Assembly: GCA_964440915.1 (NCBI GenBank)
Contig: CAYTTV010000075.1
Coordinates: forward strand, 1-13,756
DNA: 13,756 nt
Direction: 5' to 3'
Source of the DNA: CAMPJM01 sp964440915
GTDB lineage: Bacteria > Bacteroidota > Bacteroidia > Cytophagales > Cyclobacteriaceae
Shown: positions 1 through 6,597 of the stretch, piece by piece
Numbering within the stretch: the stretch's first letter is position 1
Layout of the letters: each line of letters starts with the position of its first letter
Program-made: the position numbers and the translations under genes
Notes under the pieces: model-generated
Databases searched by the model: none
What the model was told of the DNA's origin: nothing
Seen by the model: only the letters and a program-made list of their open reading frames with translations

Positions 1-106
1 AATTAAGGATTTATAATGCATATAAAGTTTTTTTTCAAAAAATTTTTATATTTTTTTGTAATCGTTCTATATTCATTCAAATTCAGTTTATAATTTAGTA
101 ATCAGC

Positions 107-523
107 ATGTCACAAAACAAAAGTAAATATCATGCAGTAATGCTTATCGATGACAATGAGATCGATAATTTGATCAATCAAAAGATGATCGAGGCGGCCA
201 ATATTACTGAGCATATCTTCACACATACAGGTGCAAAAAGCGCTATAGAATTTTTGAAAAACCTAGAAAAGATTGAAGGTCCTGCTGTAAATGTATTGCC
301 TGATATAATTTTCTTAGATATCGATATGCCTTTGATGGACGGGTTTCAGTTTTTGGATGAGTTTGAAAAACTGAATGATACTACCAAGGAAAAGTGCAAT
401 ATTGTCATGTTGACATCTTCTATAAATCCTCAAGATGTGAACAAGTCTAAAAAATACACCAATGTCAAAAAATATATCAACAAACCTCTGACACAGGAAA
501 ACCTAGAAAAGTTGAATATCTGA
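107..523 (+). CDS. Receiver-only (CheY-like) response regulator
   Basis: The 138-residue product is a single phosphoacceptor (REC) domain with no output domain. All the marks of an active receiver are visible: the acidic pair D15-D16 in LIDDNEID, the phosphorylation site D71 in FLDIDMPLMDG, the switch residue T103 in MLTSS, and K126 in the NKP motif. It should take phosphate from a histidine kinase and signal by protein contact, as CheY or Rcp1-type regulators do. Short receivers with the IDDNEIDN-type start are common in Bacteroidota and are often orphans. No kinase gene is adjacent; the neighbour faces the other way. The upstream 106 bases are very AT-rich and I could not find a convincing promoter or ribosome binding site. 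The family call is firm, the partner and output are unknown. Confidence 0.93.
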   Translation: MSQNKSKYHAVMLIDDNEIDNLINQKMIEAANITEHIFTHTGAKSAIEFLKNLEKIEGPAVNVLPDIIFLDIDMPLMDGFQFLDEFEKLNDTTKEKCNIVMLTSSINPQDVNKSKKYTNVKKYINKPLTQENLEKLNI

Positions 524-540
524 TAGGATTGAAAAGAGAT

Positions 541-569
541 AGAAGCGATAGGAAGAACCTTTCGCTTTT
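541..569 (+). terminator. Probable terminator hairpin of the receiver gene
   Basis: AGAAGCGA (541-548) pairs with TCGCTTTT (562-569) with one G-U pair. After one mismatch, AGG (550-552) pairs with CCT (558-560) around a 5-base loop. The 3' arm ends in TTTT but the U tract is short. It lies 18 bases after the stop codon at 523, which fits a terminator for the receiver gene. Confidence 0.5.
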
Positions 570-958
570 GATGATAGCTAAGCGCCGAGGGATATCTTCG
601 AACAGAGACTATACCTTGGCGTTTGTATGTTAAATCCTCCTTTTGAGCAGCATACTTTAGTGATGCTGATTATTTATTGAAGTAAAGCTCAACTTTTCTT
701 CCTTTCTAATGCACGTTATTTATTGTTCAATCTGAATAGGCTCATTCAGATAATCATTTCTTCTACTACACCTTTTTCTTCTACTACACCTTGCGCTTTA
801 GTCCCACTTTGGAGCCTTTGTAGTTTCCTGCTCTATTTTATACATCATTTGGCCTTACGAACCTCAGACGCCTGTTTAGCTTTCCATTAACAGGAAAGCA
901 CAGTCGTCAAGTATGCATTTAGAAAAATTCAAGGATAGGTATTGGTTATAAAAGCATT
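570..958. other. Hairpin-rich non-coding gap between convergent genes
   Basis: I see no gene here on either strand. The stretch holds several inverted repeats: 580-590 with 614-624 (11 pairs, two G-U, loop 23), 648-653 with 663-668 (6 pairs), 730-737 with 744-751 (8 perfect pairs, loop 6), and 879-885 with 893-899 (7 perfect pairs, loop 7). It also holds an 18-bp tandem duplication at 757-792. It lies between the ends of two convergent genes. It could be layered 3'-end structure, a structured RNA, or remains of a mobile element; the sequence alone does not decide. Confidence 0.4.
757..792. repeat. Perfect 18-bp tandem duplication
   Basis: The unit TTTCTTCTACTACACCTT occurs at 757-774 and again at 775-792 with no mismatch and no spacer. 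Two identical copies suggest a recent slippage duplication. It lies outside any recognisable gene. Confidence 0.9.
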
Positions 959-1000
959 GAGCAACAACACCTAAAAACCTGTGTTGTTGCTCATTTTTTC
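959..1000 (+). terminator. Strong hairpin terminator between convergent genes
   Basis: GAGCAACAACAC (959-970) pairs perfectly over 12 bases with GTGTTGTTGCTC (981-992) around a 10-base loop, and is followed by ATTTTTT on the plus strand. This is a good intrinsic terminator for rightward transcripts. Leftward, the hairpin is followed by a weaker T-rich run, so it may also end the leftward gene. That gene's stop codon (971-973) lies in the loop, so the right arm is coding sequence. Confidence 0.7.
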
Positions 1001-2425
1001 TACAAACTCATCGTCCATTTTTATGTACATGGTGGGAGCAAAATGATCTCTGTTCAAAGTATTGAACTTGTCGGCCAATGCTTTTATTTTGGAATGTTTA
1101 TTCTTCTTGATATCGCTAATGGATATTTTCATGATTTTAGTAAATATCAGGACATGTTCCACACTTTCCTTTCCCATGATCCTTATCTGCCTTTGAATAC
1201 TATTGATCAATTGATTAAAGAGGTCATAGTCGTTCTGCATGCAGTATTGAAGCGCAAGGATGACTTTTACCTCTAGCTGTGCGCTCGGGTATTTCTTCAA
1301 GCTTGTCTCGTTCAAGAGGTTGTTGATCCAACGACCCGCTTCGTCGTACTTGCCGGCATAGTAGCAACATAATGATCGATAGGTAACGTAGGTGACGTAC
1401 TTGGGCACATCATTTTTGTCACACTCAAAGTCATGGAAAAGCCCTTCGTTTTCGGAACACATGTCTACATCATCCTGTGTTCTGTTGTACCGCTCTAGTT
1501 TGGTGAGCAAGAACTGTCCAGGATAGGTAAACAAGCTATAGTTTGACAGGAGATTGCTAACAGCCTCATTTACTTCTTCATAATACTTCTCAGCCTTCCT
1601 ATATACCTTATAATGATTATAATATTCTAATTTGAGGAATTCGTAAACAAGCTTTAAGTGATGATAAATAGAGTCGAGGTGGTAAGAATCAAATATCTTT
1701 TCGATCTTATCTAAAATGTCCTCCAATGGCTCCAGGTCATCGTCTATGGACTCGTCGCCTTCTACAAATAGCCTATGGAATATATTGAGACAGCTCTGGT
1801 ACACATATAACCTATGCGACTCATAAATGGCACACACATTCGTCATCTGATTGGAAAGCAGCGTTAATTCTAGCTTATCCATTTCTTCGCCTGATAGGCT
1901 ATACTGTCCGTATTTCTTAAAATATTCGGCCAACAAGTCTTCGGCTTTGTCCACCGCCAGCATATAGGCTACATGCTTGTTATAAAGCTGCGAGTAGTTA
2001 AAATAGTCCGGCGTATTGATGTGGAGTTTCTTCAAAGACTTATAAACCACCGTCAGTTCGTTGGAAAGGTCATAGTCGATCAGCTCTTTCTCCAGCTTTT
2101 TCAGCGTGGCTATGGCGATGTCTTTTTTCTTGGTGAAGAGAATCTCGTTGATATTGGCTACTTTTTTCAGGATATCCGTCCTAGGACTTTCCAACTGTTG
2201 TAGCAAATACTCTTCTATTTTTTGATTGAGCCGAGATCTTAAAGTATAATAAGCATTCGTATTTACTTCAAGCTCCTCCATGATCTTGTTATCAGAAAGG
2301 TGCCTCTCTCGCATCGAGCGTAACAGATAAGCAGATTTGTCAGCATTGCTCTCCATCAGCGAATCAAAAATCGCCTGAAAGTCCTCATCTGACAATTGCT
2401 TAATAATGTTTTTAAGCTTGGCCAT
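971..2425 (-). CDS. Unnamed helical-repeat protein with a possible N-terminal HTH
   Basis: The 484-residue product is cytoplasmic: there is no signal peptide and no membrane segment. I do not recognise a named family. Residues 43-70 (LSDNKIMEELEVNTNAYYTL onward) have the look of a helix-turn-helix, followed by a lysine- and leucine-rich helical stretch (85-135). The rest reads as helical repeats; 343-376, with CCYYAGKYDEA at its core, resembles a TPR unit. Residues 222-243 form a strongly acidic patch. The composition is rich in Tyr, Leu and Lys. A DNA-binding head on a TPR-like body would suit a regulator or scaffold, but this is inference. The start is ATG without a visible Shine-Dalgarno sequence, usual in this phylum. 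The last codons form one arm of a terminator-like hairpin. It is transcribed alone, convergent with the receiver gene. Confidence 0.85.
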   Translation of the reverse strand: MAKLKNIIKQLSDEDFQAIFDSLMESNADKSAYLLRSMRERHLSDNKIMEELEVNTNAYYTLRSRLNQKIEEYLLQQLESPRTDILKKVANINEILFTKKKDIAIATLKKLEKELIDYDLSNELTVVYKSLKKLHINTPDYFNYSQLYNKHVAYMLAVDKAEDLLAEYFKKYGQYSLSGEEMDKLELTLLSNQMTNVCAIYESHRLYVYQSCLNIFHRLFVEGDESIDDDLEPLEDILDKIEKIFDSYHLDSIYHHLKLVYEFLKLEYYNHYKVYRKAEKYYEEVNEAVSNLLSNYSLFTYPGQFLLTKLERYNRTQDDVDMCSENEGLFHDFECDKNDVPKYVTYVTYRSLCCYYAGKYDEAGRWINNLLNETSLKKYPSAQLEVKVILALQYCMQNDYDLFNQLINSIQRQIRIMGKESVEHVLIFTKIMKISISDIKKNKHSKIKALADKFNTLNRDHFAPTMYIKMDDEFVEKMSNNTGF

Positions 2426-2883
2426 ATATTGGGTTGATATGAATTAAAAGATCTATTTAATCAATTTTGGTACTCAGTTTCTAAATGTAATATTTTTTGA
2501 ATAAGTTAATTATAAAAGTTCAAATATTATAAAAAAAACATAATAAGCAAGTTCAATAGCTCTTAAAAGGAGTATCAATAGTATTTTTTTTATAAGTAGT
2601 GCTAAACATAAGAAAAATATTGTAATAAAGGGTATGAAAAGACTTCAAATATTAAATCTTAATGGAAGAATATGAAAGTGAGTAAACGGGAAAGTTCAAG
2701 TTGAAATAGCCACTAAAAACCTAAAGGGGCAGAAGGTTATAATGGTTGTTGATTTCTAGTATGGTCTTTTTAATGAAATGGGTCAATCTACCCTTGATTA
2801 TAGGGTGGTCGAAAGTGAAAGATCATGTAAATCGCTTGCTTCTGCACATCCTGATTTATGAAGGGTGAAATTAAGGTACTATC
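2426..2883. other. Gene-free stretch with a possible gene relic
   Basis: The first 220 bases are extremely AT-rich and should contain the promoter of the leftward 484-residue gene, but I find no clear match to the Bacteroidota consensus. From 2682 to 2861 one plus-strand frame is open for 25 codons, hits a stop at 2757-2759, and stays open for another 33 codons. Its translation looks protein-like (for example VEIATKNLKGQKVIMVVDF) but has no start codon in frame, so it may be a decayed gene fragment or chance. A small hairpin, CTACCCT (2788-2794) with AGGGTGG (2802-2808), lies inside it. Confidence 0.4.
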
Positions 2884-2920
2884 AAAAAAAACGCCCACAT
2901 CTTATTAAATGCAGGCGTTT
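2884..2920 (-). terminator. Intrinsic terminator of the tRNA-Ala transcript
   Basis: Read on the minus strand, AAACGCC (2920-2914) pairs with GGCGTTT (2895-2889), with extra partial pairing (GCAT with ATGT) in the loop, and is followed by an unbroken run of eight T (2891-2884). It lies 14 bases beyond the tRNA 3' end and is oriented to stop its transcript. Confidence 0.85.
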
Positions 2921-2934
2921 GGATTCAATCAATG

Positions 2935-3008
2935 TGGAGAATATCGGATTCGAACCGATGACCTCTACGCTGCCAGCGTAGCGCTCTAGCCAACTGAGCT
3001 AATCCCCC
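2935..3008 (-). tRNA. tRNA-Ala (anticodon GGC)
   Basis: The minus strand folds into a full cloverleaf. The acceptor arm GGGGGAT pairs with ATTCTCC using two G-U pairs, with discriminator A at 2935. The D arm contains AGCTCAGTTGGCTAGAGC. The anticodon stem CTACG/CGTAG carries the loop CTGGCAG, giving anticodon GGC, which reads alanine codons GCC and GCU. The T arm is CATCGGTTCGAATCCGATA-like with the invariant GGTTCGAATCC. The 3' CCA is not encoded and must be added by the nucleotidyltransferase. It has its own promoter match upstream and a terminator downstream. Confidence 0.97.
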
Positions 3009-3062
3009 ATTTTGTTAAGAACATCTTTAACGCAAACTTTTGTTATCGCCAAAATTGTGGTG

Positions 3063-3092
3063 CAAAGCTATTCAAAAATTGTTATTTTCAAA
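3063..3092 (-). promoter_or_regulatory. Promoter of tRNA-Ala, Bacteroidota type
   Basis: On the minus strand, TTTG (3092-3089) is separated by 18 bases from TAGCTTTG (3070-3063), a perfect match to the TAnnTTTG element used by the primary sigma factor of this phylum. The start of transcription would be near 3056, leaving a leader of about 48 bases before the tRNA. The upstream element overlaps the stop codon of the NlpC/P60 gene. Confidence 0.75.
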
Positions 3093-3591
3093 AAGGCCGA
3101 CGCGCTTTTGCGAAAATATTGTGATAATAATCTGTAAAAATGTTGTTTTCAACAACCCCTAACTTGGTAGAGGCATGAATAAATCTGACATTTCGTTTGT
3201 CCCTCACTTCTGTTACCAAGCCAACATGGGTAATTTTTCCACTATACTTACCTGCCTTGAAAAAGACCAGGTCTCCAGGCTGAAGGTTATGGATGCTCAC
3301 TCCTTTTCCCATTTTACTCTGGGCTTTTGAAGTCCTGGGAATATTTATCCCCGCCGATTGAAATGAAATCAACAGTAATCCAGAGCAGTCCATCCCAGCT
3401 CTCGTTGTGCCACCCCACTTGTAGGGTACGCCAGTAAAGGACCTAGCCGTTTCAATCACCTTATCAATGGCCACATTTTTTGAGCTGCTTTTCTTTGTAG
3501 AAGAGCAACCTAACAATGTGAAAGAAAGTACGATTATAAAGACAATCCTGTACAAATTTCCTGTAGTTACTTCCGATATTTTTTCAGTCAT
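3088..3591 (-). CDS. NlpC/P60 cell-wall peptidase, lipoprotein
   Basis: The 167-residue product is a cysteine peptidase of the NlpC/P60 family, which cuts peptide cross-links in peptidoglycan (typically after D-glutamate). From the ATG at 3591, residues 13-28 are hydrophobic and end in the lipobox LLGC with the lipidated Cys29. The catalytic domain fills residues 40-167: the nucleophile is C69 in GMDCSGL, the catalytic histidine is H122 in THVGLV, and H139 in FIHAS is the likely third polar residue. PRTSKAQ and PGDLVFF are family hallmarks. The residues after Cys are SSTKK, without the acidic export signal, so it probably faces the periplasm. An in-frame TTG at 3618 would add nine charged residues to the signal peptide; ATG is preferred. 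It stands alone, divergent from asnB and upstream of the tRNA. Confidence 0.92.
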   Translation of the reverse strand: MTEKISEVTTGNLYRIVFIIVLSFTLLGCSSTKKSSSKNVAIDKVIETARSFTGVPYKWGGTTRAGMDCSGLLLISFQSAGINIPRTSKAQSKMGKGVSIHNLQPGDLVFFKAGKYSGKITHVGLVTEVRDKRNVRFIHASTKLGVVENNIFTDYYHNIFAKARRPF

Positions 3592-3771
3592 GCTTTCAAA
3601 TTTCTCTCTCTTGTTCAAATACCCAATAAAAGCCTTTCTAACGTTTAAAGCAATAAAATATTATTGAAAAAGAGAATTTGGCAGGAATGCGGTGTGCTAT
3701 GCCATTCTTTCAACCCTACTTCTCCCATCCCTAAAAATAAGAAAGTACAATTTACTTCACGCATTAAACTT

Positions 3772-3802
3772 TTTGCCAAGCAATTACTTTCTCCTACCTT
3801 TA
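3772..3802 (+). promoter_or_regulatory. Promoter of asnB, Bacteroidota type
   Basis: TTTG (3772-3775), a 19-base spacer, then TACCTTTA (3795-3802) matches the TTTG/TAnnTTTG consensus with one mismatch at the last base. Transcription would start around 3808, giving a very short leader of about 13 bases before the ATG at 3822. Confidence 0.7.
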
Positions 3803-3821
3803 ATTCCTAAATAGAATAGAA

Positions 3822-5717
3822 ATGTGCGGTATCACAGGCATATATGCTTTTAATGAAGTGGGTAGGTTGGGTATGATCAACCTTGTAGCCGCTACGAATA
3901 AGTTAGACAAGCGAGGGCCTGACCAACACGGGACTTTCGTTTCGCATTTTGTTGGATTAGGCCACAGGCGATTGTCTATAATTGACCGTAGTGAAAAGGG
4001 CAAACAACCCATGAAGGATGAGGAGGATCGATATACCATCGTTTTTAATGGGGAGATCTATAATTTTACGCCCTTGAGAGAAGGATTACTGGCAAAAGGT
4101 TACCAGTTTAAGTCGGATACGGATACCGAGGTTTTGCTCAAATTGTACATCGATAGTGGCCCGTCGTGCCTCCAAGAGTTAAACGGTTTCTTTTCATTGG
4201 CTATTTATGATGATCTTGAAAAGACCCTCTTCGTAGCAAGGGACCGAATGGGGATAAAACCGCTCTATTATGCGCTTGATGAAGATCGATTCCTATTTGC
4301 TTCTGAAATGAAATCGCTTTTGGCTTATGGAATCAAGAAAGACTTGGATATGGAGTCGTTGTACCATTATTTTCAACTGAACTATATCCCAGGCCCACAC
4401 TCGATCTTTAAAAGCGTCAAAAAGGTATTGCCAGGCCACTATATTTTAGTGAAGGAAGGGCGAATCGAACACAAAAAATATTACACAATTCCATACGATA
4501 GCGAGGGAGCAACCACGGCCCCCAATTCTTATGAAGAACAGCAAAGACAACTGAAAGCCCTGTTGCATAAAGCTGTGCGTAGCAGGTTGGTGGCTGATGT
4601 GCCTGTTGGCACTTTTTTGAGCGGTGGCATTGATTCCTCTATCATTTCGACGATTGCCAAGGAGTATAAGCCTGATTTAGAGACTTTTTCTATTGGCTTT
4701 GCCGATGAGCCATTTTTTGATGAAACCCATTATGCCCAGATGGTGGCCGAGAAGCTTGGCACCCGTCATACGGTGTTTTCTCTCACCAACGATGACTTGC
4801 TCCATCATCTGGACGATATATTGTCCTATATAGACGAGCCTTTTGCCGATTCCTCTGCCATTCCTTTCTACATATTGAGCAAGCATGCGAAGAAACACGT
4901 AACTGTGGCGCTTTCAGGAGATGGTGCCGATGAACTCTTTGCTGGGTACAATAAGCATGGCGCTTTCCATAGGGCGAGGCTGGGCGGACCAACTGCGGCT
5001 GTAGTGAAAAATTTACTGCCACTCTGGTCGTTTCTCCCAAAATCCAGAAATGGAAAAATCAGTAATAAGATAAGGCAACTTGAGCGTTTTGCCAAAGGCA
5101 TGCATATGGATATACGTGACCGCTATTGGTCATGGGCCATACTTTCTGATAAAGATGAAGTCTTGGCCCTTTTTCATGATGATGTGAAAGTTAGCTTAGA
5201 GGAGGTAGAGGCTAGGCAAGGAGTCTTTTTGGAGCAAATACCGCAGCACTATAATATGAACGATCTGCTGTACGTCGATATGCAACTGGTGTTGCCCAAC
5301 GACATGCTCACTAAGGTGGATATGATGTCGATGGCTAATGGCCTTGAAGTACGGGTGCCTTTTTTGGATCATGAAGTGGTGCAGTATGCCTTTCAGCTAG
5401 AGGAATCTGCCAAAATAAACGGACAGGAGAAAAAGCGGATATTGCGCGACGCTTTTAGAGATGAACTGCCGGAAGCATTGTATCACCGTCCTAAAAAAGG
5501 ATTTGAAGTGCCGCTTTTGAAGTGGTTTCGCCATGAACTGAAAGGCTTGATACAAGGCGATCTATTAAACGATACCTTCATCGAGGAGCAAGGCATTTTC
5601 GATAGGCAGGCCATTAAGGCGCTCATCCAGCAACTGTACTCTTCAAACCCTGGTGATGTCCATGCCAAGATCTGGGCGCTGCTCGTGTTTCAATCATGGT
5701 GGAAGAAATACATGTGA
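3822..5717 (+). CDS. asnB: Asparagine synthetase (glutamine-hydrolysing), AsnB type
   Basis: The 631-residue product moves the amide nitrogen of glutamine onto an ATP-activated carboxylate, normally aspartate to asparagine. The N-terminal class II glutaminase domain (2-about 210) has the nucleophile Cys2 after Met1 removal (MCGITG), RGPD (31-34), R50 in RRLSIID, NGEIYN (76-81) and D101. The synthetase domain has the ATP-binding LSGGIDSS (266-273), SGDGADE (365-371) and the GLEVRVPFLDHE stretch. It is longer than E. coli AsnB (554 residues), and the Glu of that enzyme's SGEGSDE is Asp here. Both traits are shared by AsnB-like proteins often found in surface-polysaccharide loci, where the true acceptor may be a sugar acid; no polysaccharide genes are present here, so plain asparagine synthesis is the safer reading. 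ATG at 3822 is fixed by the need for Cys2. Confidence 0.95.
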   Translation: MCGITGIYAFNEVGRLGMINLVAATNKLDKRGPDQHGTFVSHFVGLGHRRLSIIDRSEKGKQPMKDEEDRYTIVFNGEIYNFTPLREGLLAKGYQFKSDTDTEVLLKLYIDSGPSCLQELNGFFSLAIYDDLEKTLFVARDRMGIKPLYYALDEDRFLFASEMKSLLAYGIKKDLDMESLYHYFQLNYIPGPHSIFKSVKKVLPGHYILVKEGRIEHKKYYTIPYDSEGATTAPNSYEEQQRQLKALLHKAVRSRLVADVPVGTFLSGGIDSSIISTIAKEYKPDLETFSIGFADEPFFDETHYAQMVAEKLGTRHTVFSLTNDDLLHHLDDILSYIDEPFADSSAIPFYILSKHAKKHVTVALSGDGADELFAGYNKHGAFHRARLGGPTAAVVKNLLPLWSFLPKSRNGKISNKIRQLERFAKGMHMDIRDRYWSWAILSDKDEVLALFHDDVKVSLEEVEARQGVFLEQIPQHYNMNDLLYVDMQLVLPNDMLTKVDMMSMANGLEVRVPFLDHEVVQYAFQLEESAKINGQEKKRILRDAFRDELPEALYHRPKKGFEVPLLKWFRHELKGLIQGDLLNDTFIEEQGIFDRQAIKALIQQLYSSNPGDVHAKIWALLVFQSWWKKYM

Positions 5718-5778
5718 AGAATATTTAGAAGACCTTAATAACTTTCTGCTCAATATCAGGTTATTAGTTCATTACCTA

Positions 5779-5796
5779 ATCCCCGAAATGGGGGAT
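5779..5796 (+). promoter_or_regulatory. Leader hairpin just before the NarL-type regulator
   Basis: ATCCCC (5779-5784) pairs perfectly with GGGGAT (5791-5796) around the loop GAAATG. It ends 10 bases before the start codon at 5807, so it would sit where the ribosome loads. An alternative hairpin, ATTAG (5763-5767) with CTAAT (5776-5780), shares two bases with it and could not form at the same time. No U tract follows, so it is not a standard terminator. A role in translation control is inference. Confidence 0.4.
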
Positions 5797-5806
5797 ACTT
5801 CAAGGC

Positions 5807-6448
5807 ATGGACAAAAACACAAGAATTGTAATTATTGAAGACAACGAAGACTTTAGAGGTGTATTAAAGTTGTTGATTGATAGTACACAGAATTTTAAGG
5901 TGGTCAATAGTTATAGTAGCTGCGAAGAAGCGCTGCCCGATATTGAGGAAGACACTCCAGAAATCGTGATGATAGACTTAAACCTACCTGGCATGAATGG
6001 GATAGAAGGCACCAAAAGAATAAAGGGGAAACTTCCTCTGGTAAATATTCTGGTAGTCTCTGATATTGGGAATAAAGATATGGTCATAAAAGCATTTTCT
6101 GCTGGAGCGGTAGGGTACTTGACTAAAGATGTTGATTATATGGAAGTTATAAGTGCCCTAAAAGAGGTTGTAGCTGGAGGATCACCTATGAGTAAGAAAG
6201 TTTCACGACTATTGGTGGAGTCCTTTTACCACAGAGCTAAATCTCCTTTGAGCAGCCGAGAGACCGAAGTGCTTCAATTGCTGGCTAAAGGAAAGACTTA
6301 TAAAGAAATAGCAGAAACACTGTTTGTCCATCCTGAAACGATCAAATCCCACCTGAAGAATATATATGTAAAGTTGGATGTGCACAATAAAACAAATGCC
6401 ATTATGACGGCCATTCAAAAGGACTTTTTGAAGAACAATATAGCCTAG
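5807..6448 (+). CDS. NarL/LuxR-family response regulator
   Basis: The 213-residue product is a two-domain transcription regulator. The receiver domain (about 5-122) has the acidic pair E11-D12, the phosphorylation site D57 in MIDLNLPGMNG, S85 at the switch position and K107 in LTKD. A linker leads to a LuxR-type helix-turn-helix (about 147-205) with the hallmarks LSSRETEVLQLLAKGKTYKE, then HPETIKSHLKNIYVKL, which includes the DNA-recognition helix. It should bind DNA as a dimer when phosphorylated by a kinase, which is not in the window. The gene follows asnB by 89 bases with a hairpin in the gap and precedes the SusC operon by 149 bases. Control of the neighbouring SusCD operon is possible from position alone, but not shown. 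The start ATG has only a weak AAGG upstream. Confidence 0.95.
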   Translation: MDKNTRIVIIEDNEDFRGVLKLLIDSTQNFKVVNSYSSCEEALPDIEEDTPEIVMIDLNLPGMNGIEGTKRIKGKLPLVNILVVSDIGNKDMVIKAFSAGAVGYLTKDVDYMEVISALKEVVAGGSPMSKKVSRLLVESFYHRAKSPLSSRETEVLQLLAKGKTYKEIAETLFVHPETIKSHLKNIYVKLDVHNKTNAIMTAIQKDFLKNNIA

Positions 6449-6484
6449 GATTTTACTCGATTTAACCCCTTCCAATTTCCCCCT

Positions 6485-6517
6485 TTTGCGTGATACCCAA
6501 GGATAAGATTATTTTTG
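6485..6517 (+). promoter_or_regulatory. Promoter of the SusC/SusD operon, Bacteroidota type
   Basis: TTTG (6485-6488), 21 bases, then a perfect TATTTTTG (6510-6517) fits the primary promoter consensus at the upper end of the usual spacing. Transcription would start near 6524, leaving a leader of about 75 bases before the ATG at 6598. The 6449-6597 gap contains no gene and no clear terminator for the upstream regulator. Confidence 0.6.
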
Positions 6518-6597
6518 ACCTTTGAGTAGATGGTTTTTGGTCGGGTGCAATCCATATGGTTGTCCCTTATCTTTTTTTAAACTAACCCACACTCATT

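Noticed and set aside
49..98. Promoter candidates for the first receiver gene (TATTTTTTTG and TAATTTAG)
   Set aside because: Neither has a TTTG element at the right distance, and such AT-rich sequence gives chance matches.
757..792. Repeat considered as a CRISPR remnant
   Set aside because: Two copies abut with no spacer, and no cas genes are present.
1043..2203. Plus-strand open frames (77 and 76 codons) opposite the 484-residue gene
   Set aside because: They lie antisense inside a longer, well-composed coding frame and encode nothing recognisable.
2860..2910. Short frame MKGEIKVLSKKTPTSY before the tRNA terminator
   Set aside because: Only 16 codons, and it runs into the terminator stem of the opposite strand; no support for translation.
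3592..3618. TTG start giving a nine-residue longer NlpC/P60 protein
   Set aside because: It lengthens the charged part before the signal peptide for no benefit; the ATG at 3591 gives a more usual lipoprotein signal. Not excluded.
4677..5101. Overlapping minus-strand open frames inside asnB
   Set aside because: The plus strand here carries conserved asnB motifs; the reverse frames are by-products of its codon use.
5653..5838. 61-codon plus-strand frame bridging asnB and the response regulator
   Set aside because: It overlaps both genes out of frame, has no ribosome binding site and no recognisable sequence.
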